Under the pieces are notes generated by a model that saw only the letters and a list, made by a program, of their open reading frames with translations, was not told the origin of the DNA and did no database searches. Made by a program: the position numbers and the translations under genes. From assembly GCF_038502225.1 (NCBI RefSeq), contig NC_091374.1, forward strand, positions 3,894,214-3,958,213: 64,000 bases of DNA, given 5' to 3'. Below are positions 22,645 through 35,067 of this stretch, in pieces (the stretch's first letter is position 1; each line of letters opens with the position of its first letter). The stretch is from Cherax quadricarinatus (taxonomy: Eukaryota; Arthropoda; Malacostraca; Decapoda; Parastacidae).

Positions 22645-22895
22645 CTATGGCGAGAGGGAGTGGCAAGAAACTACTAGTGACTGGCATGCTCTACTATGGC
22701 GAGAGGGAGTGGCAAGAAACCACTAATAACTGGCATGCTCTACTATGGCGAGAGGGAGTGGCAAGAAACTACTAGTGACTGGCATGCTCTACTATGGCGA
22801 GAGGGAGTGGCAAGAAACTACTAGTGACTGGCATGCTCTACTATGGCGAGAGGGAGTGGCAAGAAACCACTAATAACTGGCATGCTCTACTATGG
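22645..22895. repeat. 49-bp minisatellite, five copies
   Basis: Units start with ctatggcgagagggagtggc at 22645, 22694, 22743, 22792 and 22841. Two subtypes (actactagtgac and accactaataac) occur in the order A, B, A, A, B. Confidence 0.97.
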
Positions 22896-23034
22896 ACGTA
22901 GGTGTTGGCTGTATGAAGGAGGAATGAGTGAGACCGCTGCCTTGCCTCCCACAGTAACCACACCTACACCTTGACTACTAATATATCCAACAGCACCACA
23001 CCCACCTCCACCACTGATACATTACTGTATTCTT

Positions 23035-23150
23035 GGGGTTTGAGCTAAACCCGTAGGGGTTAAGCAACGTGTTGGGAATGACAGATGATTCAATTTAAGA
23101 GGTAAAACAGTTCCACTCCTTAGACAAGAGCATCAAGACGCCCTAGTATA
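23035..23150. mobile_element. SINE-3-associated fragment
   Basis: gtaggggttaagcaacgtgt then gacaagagcatcaagacgcc recalls the element at 14310-14395 (ggggttatgcaacg, catcaagagccc, catcaagg). It ends just before the satellite array. Confidence 0.45.
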
Positions 23151-23156
23151 ATAATG

Positions 23157-24632
23157 GCAAATGTAGTAGTGTGACCCTTGACATATGCAGTAGTTTGACC
23201 CTTTATTGACACATGCAGTAGTGTGACCCTTTATTGACATATGTAGTAGTGTGACATTTTATTGACATATGCAGTAGTGTGACCCTTGACATATGAAGTA
23301 GTGACCCTTGACATATGAAGTAGTGACCCTTTATTGACATATGCAGTAGTGTGACCCTTGACATATGCAGTAGTGTGACCCTTTATTGACATATGCAGTA
23401 TTGTGACCCTTTATTGACATATGCAGTAGTGTAACCCTTGACATATGCAGTAGTGTGACCCTTTATTGACATATGCAGTATTGTGACCCTTGACATATGC
23501 AGTAGTGTGACCCTTTGACATATGCAGTAGTGTGACCCTTGACATATGCAGCAGTGTGACCCTTTATTGACATATGCAGTAGTGTGACCCTTTATTGACA
23601 TATGCAGTAGTGTAACCCTTGACATATGCAGTAGTGTGACCCTTTATTGACATATGCAGTAGTGTGAACCTTGACATATGCAGTAGTGTGACCCTTTATT
23701 GACATATGCAGTAGTGTGAACCTTGACATATGCAGTAGTGTGACCCTTGACATATGCAGTAGTGTGACCCTTGACATATGCAGTAGTGTGACCTTTGACA
23801 TATGCAGTAGTGACCCTTGACATATAGAGTAGTGTGACCCTTGGCATATGCGGTAGTGTGACCCTTTATTGACATATGCAGTAGTGTAACCCTTGACATA
23901 TGCAGTAGTGTGATTCTTTATTGACATATGCAGTAGTGTGACCCTTGACATATGCAGTAGTGTGATCCTTTATTGACATATGCAGCAGTGTGATCCTTTA
24001 TTGACATATGCAGTAGTGTGACCCTTGACATATGCAGTAGTGTGATCCTTTATTGACATATGCAGCAGTGTAACCCTTGAGATATGCAGTAGTGTGACCC
24101 TTTATTGACATATGCAGTAGTGTAACCCTTGAGATATGCAGTAGTGTGATCCTTTATTGACATATGCAGTAGTGTGACCCTTGACATATGCAGTAGTGTG
24201 ACCTTTGACATATGCAGTGTGACCCTTTATTGACATGCAGTAGTGTGACCCTTTATTGACATATGCAGTAGTGTGACTCTTTATTGACATATGCAGCAGT
24301 GTAACCCTTGACATATGCAGTAGTGTGACCCTTTATTGACATATGCAGTAGTGTAACCCTTGACATATGCAGTAGTGTGATCCTTTATTGACATATGCAG
24401 TAGTGTGACCCTTGACATATGCAGTAGTGTGACCTTTATTGACATATGCAGTGTGACCCTTTATTGACATATGCAGTAGTGTGACCCTTTATTGACAAAT
24501 GCAGTAGTGTGACTCTTTATTGACAAATGCAGTAGTGTGACTCTTTATTGACAAATGCAGTAGTGTTATCCTTTATTGACATATGCAGTAGTGTGACCCT
24601 TTATTGACAAATGCAGTGTAACCCTTGACATA
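23157..24632. repeat. 24/28-bp satellite array, left block
   Basis: Monomers of two lengths: a long form containing accctttattgacatatgca and a short form lacking ttat (acccttgacatatgca), both followed by gtagtgtg or gtagtgta. Long and short forms are interspersed. Minus-strand frames encode repeats such as VTLLHMSR because the short monomer is exactly eight codons; no start context or unique domain supports a gene. Confidence 0.97.
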
Positions 24633-26391
24633 TAAGAACATAAGAACGAAGGAACACTGCAGCAGGCCTACTGGCCCATGCGAGGCAGGTCCAAGTCTCC
24701 TACCGGCTTAAGCCAATGCACCCAACCTAGTCAGGTCAGGTCACCTTGACTTAAGGGAGGAACACGGCAACCGTCCTGGTAGCACAAGCTAATCAGGTCC
24801 AACTCACACCCACCCACACCCACTCATGTGTTTATCCAACCTATTTTTAAAGCTACACAACGTTCTGGCCTCTAGGACTGTACTTGGGAGTTTGTTCCAC
24901 TCATCCACAACTCTATTACCAAACCAGTACTTTCCTATATCCTTCCTGAATCTGAATTTTTCTAACTTAAAACCACTGCTGCGAGTCCTGTCTGGGCTAG
25001 ATATTTTCAGCACACTATTTACATCCCCTTTATTTATTCCTGTCTTCCATTTATACACCTCAATCATATCCCCCCTAATTCTACGTCTTTCTAGAGAGTG
25101 CAGATTCAGGGCCCTTAGTCTATCCTCATAGGGAAGGTTTCTGATACATGGGATCAACTTTGTCATCCTCCTTTGTACATTTTCAAGAGCATTTATATCC
25201 ATTCTGTAATACGGTGACCAAAACTGTGCAGCATAATCTAAATGAGGCCTAACCAAGGATGTATAGAGTTGAAGAACAACCTGAAGACTCCTATTATTTA
25301 TGCTTCTTGATATGAAGCCAAGGATTCTATTAGCTTTATTGCGAACACTTATGCACTGTTGTCTTGGTTTCAGATTACTGCTAACCAGAACTCCTAAATC
25401 TTTTTCGCAATCCGTAATATTAAGATCTACATTATTTAGTTTATATGTGGCATGGTTATTGTCCTGTCCAACATTTAGAACTTTGCATTTGTCTATATTA
25501 AACTGCATCTGCCACCTCTCCGACCACTGCATCAGTCTATTCAAATCTTCCTAGAGTGCTCTAATGTCCTCGTCACAATGAATTCGACGGCCTATTTTGG
25601 TGTCATCGGCAAACTTGCTGATGTCGCTCTTTATGCCCTCATCTATGTCGCTTATTTATATTGTGAACAGCAGGGGGCCCAACACTGACCCCTGTGGAAC
25701 ACCGCTCGTGACGCTTCCCCACTCTGATTTCTCCCCATTTATGCAAACTCTCTGCTGCCTATTTGTCAACCATGCCTCTATCCAGGAAAAAATTTCTTCT
25801 CCTATTCCATGTGCCTTAATTTTCCTCAATAGTCTCTGATGTGGGACCCTGTCAAAAGCCTTACTGAAGTCCACATACACAATATCATATTCATTACCAT
25901 GATCTACCTCCTCAAATACCTTAGTGAAAAAAGTTAATAAATTAGTAAGGCAGGAACACCCCTTTGTAAAACCATGCTGAGATTCGTTGATTAATTTATG
26001 CTTTTCAAGGTGGCTACGAACTGCCTCGGCAATTATTGATTCCATAAATTTTCCCACTAAGGAGGTTAGGCTTATTGGTCTATAGTTCGAAGCTAAGGAC
26101 CTGTCACCTGCTTTGAAAATAGGTATCACATTTGTCATTTTCCACTTATCTGGCACTATGCCAGTTTGTAGTGATATGTTGAAAAGATTAGCCAAAGGTT
26201 TGCAAAGCTCCTCTACATTCCTTTAGAACCCTTGCATACAGTTCATCAGGGCCTGGGGTTTGTTAGGTTTTAATTTATCTATTTGCCTAAGGACCATGTC
26301 ACTTGTGACCCTAATCGTGCACAGTTTATTATCGTCCTGTTCCACATAATTTATCATTTCTGGAATATCGCTGGTATCCTCCTGTGTAAAA
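24633..26391 (-). mobile_element. CR1-A, 5'-truncated insertion in the satellite
   Basis: Starts (antisense 3' end) with taagaacataagaacgaagg and runs to cctcctgtgtaaaa. It covers the ORF2 part from VFTQEDTSDIP to the C-terminus GCGWV plus the 3' UTR. Conserved motifs include NYRPISL, DFSKAFDRVPHQ, GVPQGSVLGPLLF and FADD (antisense gtcatcggcaaa near 25603). The satellite stops at gacatat and resumes at atatgcagtag, so the target site is resolved to about 4 bp. Disruptions include a Gln-to-TAG change near 25551, a TAA in the IYINDI segment near 25658 and a frameshift near 26205-26215. Confidence 0.95.
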
Positions 26392-29300
26392 ATATGCAGT
26401 AGTGTGACCCTTTATTGACAAATGCAGTAGTGTGATCCTTTATTGACAAATGCAGTAATGTGACCCTTTGACAAATGCAGTAGTGTGACCCTTTGACAAA
26501 TGCAGTAGTGTGACCCTTTATTGACATATGCAGTAGTGTGACCCTTTATTGACAAATGCAGTAGTGCGACCCTTTATTGACATGCAGTAGTGTGACCCTT
26601 TATTGACATATGCAGTAGTGTGACCCTTTATTGACATGCAGTAGTGTGACCCTTTATTGACAAATGCAGTAGTGTGACCCTTTGACAAATGCAGTAGTGT
26701 GACCCTTTGACATATGCAGTAGTGTGACGCTTTATTGACATATGCAGTAGTGTGACCCTTTATTGACATATGCAGCAGTGTGATCATTTATTGACATATG
26801 CAGTAGTGTGACCCTTTATTGACATGCAGTAGTTTGACCCTTTATTGACAAATGCAGTAGTGTGACCCTTTATTGGCAAATGCAGTAGTGTGACCCTTTA
26901 TTGACATATGCAGTAGTGTGACCCTTTATTTACATATGCAGTAGTGACCCTTTATTGACATATGCAGTAGTGTGACCCTTTATTTACATATGCAGTAGTG
27001 ACCCTTTATTGACATATGCAGTAGTGTAACCATTTATTGACATATGCAGTAGTGTGATCCTTTATTGACATATGCAGTAGAGTGACCCTTTGACAAATGC
27101 AGTGTGACGCTTTATTGACATATGCAGTAGTGTGACCTTTTGACAAATGCAGTGTGACCCTTTATTGACATATGAAGTAGTGTGACCTTTTGACAAATGC
27201 AGTGTGACCCTTTATTGACATATGAAGTAGTGTGACCCTTTATTGACATATGCAGTAGTGTAACCCTTGACATATGCAGTAGTGTAACCCTTTATTGACA
27301 TATGCAGTAGTGTAACCCTTTATTGACAAATGCAGTAGTGTTACCATTTATTGACAAATGCAGTAATGTAACCCTTTAATGAGAAATGCAGTAGTGTAAC
27401 CCTTTATTGACATATGCAGTAGTGTGACCCTTTATTGACAAAAGCAGTAATGTAACCCTTTAATGAGAAATGCAGTAGTGTAACCCTTTATTGACATATG
27501 CAGTAGTGTGACCCTTTATTGACAAATGCAGTAGTGTGACCCTTCATTGACATATGCAGTAGTGACCCATTACTGACATATGCAGTGTGACCCTTTATTG
27601 ACATATGCAGTAGTGTGACCCTTTATTTACATATGCAGTATTGTGACCCTTTATTGACATATGCAGTAGTGTGACCCTTGACAAATGCAGTAGTGTGACC
27701 CTTTATTGACATGCAGTAGTGTGACCCTTTATTGACAAATGCAGTAGTGTAACCCTTTATTGACATATGCAGTAGTGTAACCCTTTATTGACAATGCAGT
27801 AGTGTAACCCTTGACATATGCAGTAGTGTGACCCTTTATTGACAAATGCAGTAGTGTAACCCTTGACATATGCAGTAGTGTGACCCTTTATTGACAAATG
27901 CAGTAGTGTAACCCTTTATTGACAAATGCAGTAGTGTGACCCTTTATTGACAAATGCAGTGTAACCCTTATTGACATATGCAGTAGTGTGACCCTTTATT
28001 GACAAATGCAGTAGTGTAACCCTCGACATATGTAGTAGTGACCCTTTATTGACAAATGCAGTAGTGTAACCCTTTATTGACATATGCAGTAGTGTGACCC
28101 TTTATTGACAAATGCAGTAGTGCAACTCTTTATTGACATATGCAGTAGTGTGACCCTTTATTGACAAATGCAGTAGTGTAACCCTTATTGACATATGCAG
28201 TAGTGTGACCCTTTATTGACACATGCAGTAGTGTAACCCTTTATTGACATATGCAGTAGTGTAACCCTTTATTGACATATGCAGTAGTGTGACCCTTTAT
28301 TGACAAATGCAGTGTAACCCTTGACATATGCAGTAGTGTGACCCTTTATTGACAAATGCAGTAGTGTAACCCTTTATTGACATATGCAGTAGTGTAACCC
28401 TTTATTGACATATGCAGTAGTGTGACCCTTTGACAAATGCAGTGTAACCCTTGACATATGCAGTAGTGTGACCCTTTATTGACATATGCAGTAGTGTGAC
28501 CCTTTATTGACATATGCAGTAGTGTGACCCTTTATTGACATATGCAGTAGTGTAACCCTTTATTGACATATGCAGTAGTGTAACCCTTGACATATGCAGT
28601 AGTGTGACCCTTTATTGACATATGCAGTAGTGTAACCCTTTATTGACATATGCAGTAGTGTAACCCTTGACATATGCAGTAGTGTGACCCTTTATTGACA
28701 TATGCAGTAGTGTAACCCTTGACATATGCAGTAGTGTAACCCTTTATTGACATATGCAGTAGTGTAACCCTTTATTGACATATGCAGTAGTGTAACCCTT
28801 GACATATGCAGTAGTGTGACCCTTTATTGACAAATGCAGTAGTGTAACCCTTGACATATGCAGTAGTGTAACCCTTTATTGACAAATGCAGTAGTGTAAC
28901 CCTTGACATATGCAGTAGTGTAACCCTTTATTGACATATGCAGTAGTGTAACCCTTTATTGACATATGCAGTAGTGTAACCCTTTATTGACATATGCAGT
29001 AGTGTAACCCTTGACATATGCAGTAGTGTAACCCTTTATTGACAAATGCAGTAGTGTAACCCTTGACATATGCAGTAGTGTAACCCTTGACATATGCAGT
29101 AGTGTAACCCTTGACATATGCAGTAGTGTAACCCTTGACATATGCAGTAGTGTAACCCTTGACATATGCAGTAGTGTAACCCTTGACATATGCAGTAGTG
29201 TGACCCTTGACATATGCAGTAGTGTGACCCTTTATTGAGAAATGCAGTAGTGTAACCCTTGACATATGCAGTAGTGTAACCCTTGACATATGCAGTAGTG

Positions 29301-32300
29301 TAACCCTTGACATATGCAGTAGTGTAACCCTTGACATATGCAGTAGTGTGACCCTTGACATATGCAGTAGTGTAACCCTTGACATATGCAGTAGTGTGAC
29401 CCTTTATTGACAAATGCAGTAGTGTAACCCTTGACATATGCAGTAGTGTAACCCTTGACATATGCAGTAGTGTAACCCTTGACATATGCAGTAGTGTAAC
29501 CCTTGACATATGCAGTAGTGTAACCCTTGACATATGCAGTAGTGTAACCCTTGACATATGCAGTAGTGTAACCCTTTATTGACAAATGCAGTAGTGTAAC
29601 CCTTGACATATGCAGTAGTGTAACCCTTGACATATGCAGTAGTGTAACCCTTGACATATGCAGTAGTGTGACCCTTGACATATGCAGTAGTGTAACCCTT
29701 GACATATGCAGTAGTGTGACCCTTTATTGACAAATGCAGTAGTGTAACCCTTGACATATGCAGTAGTGTAACCCTTGACATATGCAGTAGTGTAACCCTT
29801 GACATATGCAGTAGTGTAACCCTTGACATATGCAGTAGTGTAACCCTTGACATATGCAGTAGTGTAACCCTTGACATATGCAGTAGTGTAACCCTTTATT
29901 GACAAATGCAGTAGTGTAACCCTTGACATATGCAGTAGTGTAACCCTTGACATATTCAGTAGTGTAACCCTTGACATATGCAGTAGTGTGACCCTTGACA
30001 TATGCAGTAGTGTAACCCTTTATTGACAAATTAGTAGTGACCCATATGCAGTAGTGTAACCCTTGACATATGCAGTAGTGTAACCCTTTATTGACACATG
30101 CAGTAGTGTAACCCTTGACATATGCAGTAGTGTAACCCTTTATTGACAAATGCAGTAGTGTAACCCTTGACATATGCAGTAGTGTGACCCTTTATTGACA
30201 AATGCAGTAGTGTAACCCTTGACATATGCAGCAGTAGTGTGACATATGCAGTAGTGTTGCAGTACCCTTGACATATGCAGTAGTGTGACCCTTTATTGGT
30301 AAATGCAGTAGTGTAACCCTTTATTGACAAATGCAGTAGTGTAACCCTTTATTGACATATGCAGTAGTGTGACCCTTGACATATGCAGTAGTGTAACCCT
30401 TGACATATGCAGTAGTGTAACCCTTGACATATGCAGTAGTGTAACCCTTGACATATGCAGTAGTGTAACCCTTGACATATGCAGTAGTGTGACCCTTGAC
30501 ATATGCAGTAGTGTAACCCTTGACATATGCAGTAGTGTGACCCTTTATTGACAAATGCAGTAGTGTAACCCTTGACATATGCAGTAGTGTAACCCTTGAC
30601 ATATGCAGTAGTGTAACCCTTGACATATGCAGTAGTGTAACCCTTGACATATGCAGTAGTGTAACCCTTGACATATGCAGTAGTGTGACCCTTTATTGAC
30701 AAATGCAGTAGTGTAACCCTTGACATATGCAGTAGTGTAACCCTTTATTGACAAATGCAGTAGTGTAACCCTTGACATATGCAGTAGTGTGACCCTTTAT
30801 TGACATATGCAGTAGTGTAACCCTTTATTGACATATGCAGTAGTGTAACCCTTGACATATGCAGTAGTGTAACCCTTGACATATGCAGTAGTGTAACCCT
30901 TGACATATGCAGTAGTGTAACCCTTGACATATGCAGTAGTGTAACCCTTGACATATGCAGTAGTGTGACCCTTTATTGGTAAATGCAGTAGTGTAACCCT
31001 TTATTGACAAATGCAGTAGTGTAACCCTTTATTGACATATGCAGTAGTGTGACCCTTTATTGACAAATGCAGTAGTGTAACCCTTATTGACATATGCAGT
31101 AGTGTGACCCTTTATTGACACATGCAGTAGTGTAACCCTTTATTGACAAATGCAGTGTAACCCTTGACATATGCAGTAGTGTGACCCTTCATTGACATAT
31201 GCAGTAGTGTGACCCTTTATTGACATATGCAGTAGTGTGACCCTTTATTGACACATGCAGTAGTGTAACCCTTTATTGACAAATGCAGTGTAACCCTTGA
31301 CATATGCAGTAGTGTGACCCTTCATTGACAAATGCAGTAGTGTGACCCTTTATTGACATATGCAGTAGTGTGACCCTTTATTGACATATGCAGTAGTGTA
31401 ACCCTTTATTGACATATGCAATAGTGTGACCCTTTATTGACATATGCAGTAGTGTGACCCTTTATTGACATATGCAGTAGTGTAACCCTTTATTGACATA
31501 TGCAGTAGTGTAACCCTTTATTGACATATGCAGTAGTGTAACCCTTTATTGACATATGCAGTAGTGTGACCCTTTATTGACATATGCAGTAGTGTAACCC
31601 TTTATTGACATATGCAGTAGTGTGACCCTTTATTGACATATGCAGTAGTGTGACCCTTTATTGACATGCAGTAGTGTGACCCTTTATTGACAAATGCAGT
31701 AGTGTAACCCTTGACATATGCAGTAGTGTGACCCTTTATTGGTAAATGCAGTAGTGTAACCCTTTATTGACACATGCAGTAGTGTAACCCTTTATTGACA
31801 TATGCAGTAGTGTGACCCCTTATTGACAAATGCCGTAGTGTAATCCTTTATTGGCATATGCAGTAGTGTGACCCTTTGACAAATGCAGTAGTGTAACCCT
31901 TTATTGACATATGCAGTAGTGTGACCGTTTATTGACATATGCAGTAGTGTGACCCTTTATTGACATATGCAGTAGTGTGATCCTTTATTGACATATGCAG
32001 TAGTGTAACCCTTTATTGACATATGCAGTAGTTTGACCCTTTATTGACATATGCAGTAGTGTGACCCTTTATTGACATATGCAGTAGTGGGACCCTTTAT
32101 TGGCAAATGCAGTAGTGTAACCCTTTATTGACACATGCAGTAGTGTAACCCTTTATTGACATATGCAGTAGTGTGACTCTTTATTGACATATGCAGTAGT
32201 GTGACCCTTTGACAAATGCAGTAGTGTAACCCTTTATTGACATATGCAGTAGTGTGACCCTTTGACAAATGCAGTAGTGTAACCCTTTATTGACATATGC

Positions 32301-32725
32301 AGTAGTGTGACCCTTTGACAAATGCAGTAGTGTAACCCTTTATTGACATATGCAGTAGTGTGACCCTTTGACAAATGCAGTGTAACCCTTTATTGACATA
32401 TGCAGTAGTGTGACCCTTTGACAAATGCAGTAGGTTACCTGGAGGTAACCCTGTGACAAATGCAGTGACCCTGTGACAAATGCAGTAGTGTGACCCTTTG
32501 ACAAATGCAGTAGTGTGACCCTTTGACAAATGCAGTAGTGTGACCCTTTGACAAATGCAGTAGTGTGACCGTGACAAATGCAGTAGTGTGACCCTGTGAC
32601 ATGCAGTAGCGTGACCCTGTGACAAATGCAGTGTGACCCTGTGACAAATGCAGTAGTGTGACCGTGACAAATGCAGTAGTGTGACCCTGTGACAACAGTA
32701 GTGTGACCCTTTATTGACAACTTTT
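26392..32725. repeat. 24/28-bp satellite array, right block
   Basis: Same monomers as at 23157. Sub-blocks differ: 26.4-28.8 kb mostly long monomers, 28.8-31.0 kb mostly short, 31.0-32.2 kb mostly long, and 32.45-32.70 kb a variant with accctgtgacaaatgcag. Near 32433 a ggttacctggaggtaacc palindrome interrupts one monomer. The long form with gacaaatg and the form with gacatatg are mixed. No protein is expected from the many open frames. Confidence 0.97.
29032..29920. repeat. Higher-order satellite block, 172-bp period
   Basis: Single 28-bp monomers (ccctttattgacaaatgcag type) occur at 29032, 29228, 29400, 29572, 29720 and 29892, separated by runs of 24-bp monomers. Spacings are 196, 172, 172, 148 and 172, that is 28 plus 24 times seven, six, six, five and six. 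One long plus six short monomers is the modal higher-order unit. Confidence 0.9.
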
Positions 32726-32863
32726 ATTGTTTTTTATATTTTATCATGGTGCTGTCATATTATAGGATAATTCTATCCATTAAGACACTCCCTCCCGATC
32801 CTTAGAAGAAACACAAGTAATTTATATGGTACCTATTTCAGTGGCGATATTTTCTCACGGGAG
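32726..32863. other. AT-rich spacer after the satellite
   Basis: No feature recognised. Confidence 0.4.
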
Positions 32864-33054
32864 AATTGAGAAATGAGACACTTTTGCAACACTTGGGTAA
32901 CTTCCTTCTGGAAACGCTTCGCCAGCCAGTGACCTCTTCAGTCCAAATGCAGAGAAAAAAATGTGGAAGATGAGGAGTTTGAGGTAATCTGTCCCGCAGC
33001 TGGAGTCCACATGTTAATTCCATCAAGATTGATAGACTGAATGAAGATACCAGC
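32864..33054 (+). mobile_element. V-family left half (diverged)
   Basis: gagaaatgagacacttttgc, aacacttgggtaac, ggaaacgcttcgccagccag and tgacctcttcagtcc give the V core. gaggtaatctgtcccgcagc matches the centre of the foldback at 21511-21786. No right arm is present. Confidence 0.65.
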
Positions 33055-33392
33055 TGCCAGCAGTAACAGCCTGGTGTAAGCACTGGTTTGGTAATAGAGT
33101 TGAGTAGTTTTAAAAATAGGTTAGATAAATACATGAGTGGGTGCGAGTTGGACCTGACTAGCTTGTACTACTAGGTCAGATGCCGTGTTACTTAAGTGAA
33201 TGTGACCTGACCTAACTAGGTTAGGGCATTGGCTTAAGCCGGTAGGAGACAGACCTGCCTCGCATGGGCCAGTAAGCCTGCTGCAGTGTTCCTTCTTTCT
33301 TATGTTGATCAGAGCCTGATCCATCACGAGGCCTGGTCTCAGACTGAGCCGCGGGGGGCTTTGACCCCCCGAAACCCTCTCCAGGTAAACAG
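33055..33392 (+). mobile_element. Element B 3' end, split by a CR1-A tail
   Basis: Left piece gccagcagtaacagcctggt and right piece tgatcagagcctgatccatc, cgaggcctggtctcagac and cgaaaccctctccaggtaaa are contiguous in intact element B (compare 19096-19150). The CR1-A fragment at 33075-33302 separates them. Confidence 0.8.
33075..33302 (+). mobile_element. CR1-A 3' end nested in element B
   Basis: Begins at the codons for YWFGNRV (actggtttggtaatagagtt), has an internal loss, then continues with tttaaaaataggttagataa, the stop region gggtgcgagttggacctgac, the 3' UTR and ends ttctttcttatgtt. 5'-truncated. Confidence 0.85.
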
Positions 33393-33728
33393 GTAAACCC
33401 AAATGTTGCACATATTGTCATTTATCAACTTGCCGTTTTTCTAAATCATTTACACAATCCATGATAGAATTGACTGACTCTTCACCTGGGTAGAAAGAGG
33501 AGGATAACGCTCTGTTACAACCAAGGAGTCAAAACAGGTGTCTAATCCTCGAGACTTGATAAACCAGACATGAGGTGGAGGGTAGCTACCACCGCCAACA
33601 GGAAACGCCAGCTAAATAAAAAAGGAGACTAGAATCCCATGGCTACACCTGCATCCGTTATGACTTACCAGACACTAGTGCAACTTTTCCGCGAAAGAAC
33701 AAAAAAGGCACAAATACCGTGACTGGAA
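33393..33728. other. Unassigned DNA
   Basis: caaataccgtgactggaaca at 33711-33730 is D-family flank; the rest is unrecognised. Confidence 0.4.
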
Positions 33729-33884
33729 CAATACACAACCCGTACATACGAGAAAGAAGCTTATGACGATGTTTCGGTCCGACTTGGACCATTTACAAGC
33801 CACAGTGTGACTTGTAATGGTCCAAGTCAGATCGAAACGTCGTCATAAGCTTCAATCTCCTATGCGAAGGTTATCTGTGCATTG
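33729..33884. mobile_element. D-family palindrome
   Basis: Left arm 33729-33799 and right arm 33811-33884 are inverted copies of about 71 bp around an 11-nt centre. Arms contain gaagcttatgacgatgtttc, ggtccgacttggacc and tttacaag. Several mismatches lie in the distal arm. No protein. Confidence 0.85.
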
Positions 33885-34094
33885 TATTTCCCGGGAAGAT
33901 AGAGTAAGCAGCAGCTCTTTAAACCAATTTCTCAAAATAAACCAATCATTTAACAGAGCATTTACATGCATAGCTTTCAGAACACTAGTCGACAACCAAA
34001 ATACTTGGCTGTTTTACCTAAATTACATTTGGTTAAAGCGGTGAATACTCCAGTACCGCTTATTTTATCGTAAACCGCACTCTTGTGTGTGTGT
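33885..34094. other. Unassigned DNA
   Basis: 34036-34080 contains taaagcggtg and taaaccgcact words reminiscent of the pogo-like relic at 3889, too short to call. Confidence 0.3.
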
Positions 34095-34436
34095 GTGTAC
34101 TCACCTATTTGTGGTTGCAGGGGTCGAGTCATAGCTCCTGGCCCCGCCTCTTCACTGATTGCTACTAGGTCCTCTCTCTCCCTGCTACATGAGCTTTATC
34201 ATACCTCGCCTTAAAACTATGTATGGTTCCCGCCTCCACTACTTCACTTTCTAGACTATTCCATGACTTGACTACTCTATGACTGAAGAAATACTTCCTA
34301 ACATCCCTTCGATTCATCTGAGTCTTCAACTTCCAATTGTGACCTCTTGTGTCTGTGTCCCATCTCTGGAACATCCTGTCTTTGTCCACCTTGTCTATTC
34401 CGCGCAGTATTTTATATGTCGTTATCATGTCTCCCC

Positions 34437-34437
<1 letters not shown>
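34095..34437 (-). mobile_element. Element C, 3' coding end and tail
   Basis: A minus-strand frame (34165-34428) carries the C-terminus of a non-LTR ORF2: VRKYFFSHRVVKSWNSLE, then VVEAGTIHSFKARYDKAHV. The W-N-x-L pattern followed by F-K-x-x-x-D is typical of CR1/L2-like reverse-transcriptase ends. The 3' UTR (antisense ctcacctatttgtggttgca) ends in a short TG run at 34086-34099. 5'-truncated at the long TG tract. Confidence 0.8.

Positions 34438-34532
<95 letters not shown>
34438..34532. repeat. (TG)n microsatellite, 95 bp
   Basis: Pure TG dinucleotides. It directly abuts the truncated 5' boundary of element C. Confidence 0.98.
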
Positions 34533-34534
<2 letters not shown>

Positions 34535-35067
34535 CGTGAAGAGCAGACAGCACAACACTGGCAGGCAGTGACATCAAGTATAAAAGGTCACCTCTGCCAA
34601 CAACAGTGCTTATCAACACCGCGCCCTGGTAACTACATCAATATTTATAACCTTTACTCTAAATTAAATAACTACCATGTCTACAGTGAATTTAAAGCGT
34701 AGTCTAGGGTAAATGATGGTGGAAGGAGTGGAGATGGTAATGAGAACTACAGAAATGTTGGTTGGGGAAGACTGAGGTGGTAAAGCAGTTTAAAACCAGT
34801 CTACTTCAAGATATAATCTTGCATCAACATTCCTATCAATCTTCTTCCTTCTCTCAGTCTCGGCAGACGGAGCAAACATTTATATTTTATTTGAAAGATA
34901 TTTTTAACATATTTCAGTCAGTGAAACATAAGAGTAAGATGTTTACCTCAACCTTAATATTCTGATAATCCCACACACACGTCCACTACAGGGGGAGTGT
35001 GAGGATGCATAAAAACGTCACAGCCAAAAAAAAGTCACAAACTGACTATATTTTGAGTGTCAGTGAA
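34533..35067. other. Unassigned DNA
   Basis: Nothing recognised. Confidence 0.4.

Noticed and set aside
28956..31010. Many long minus-strand open frames with MSRVTLLH/TTAYVKGY repeats
   Set aside because: They are the satellite read in all frames. The 24-bp monomer is eight codons without stops; frames overlap and shift at each 28-bp monomer, with no unique domain or start context.
23157..32725. CRISPR array
   Set aside because: Monomers are directly tandem with no unique spacers, and the genome is eukaryotic.
34279..34702. Plus-strand frames with Cys-Val repeats
   Set aside because: Translation of the (TG)n microsatellite.
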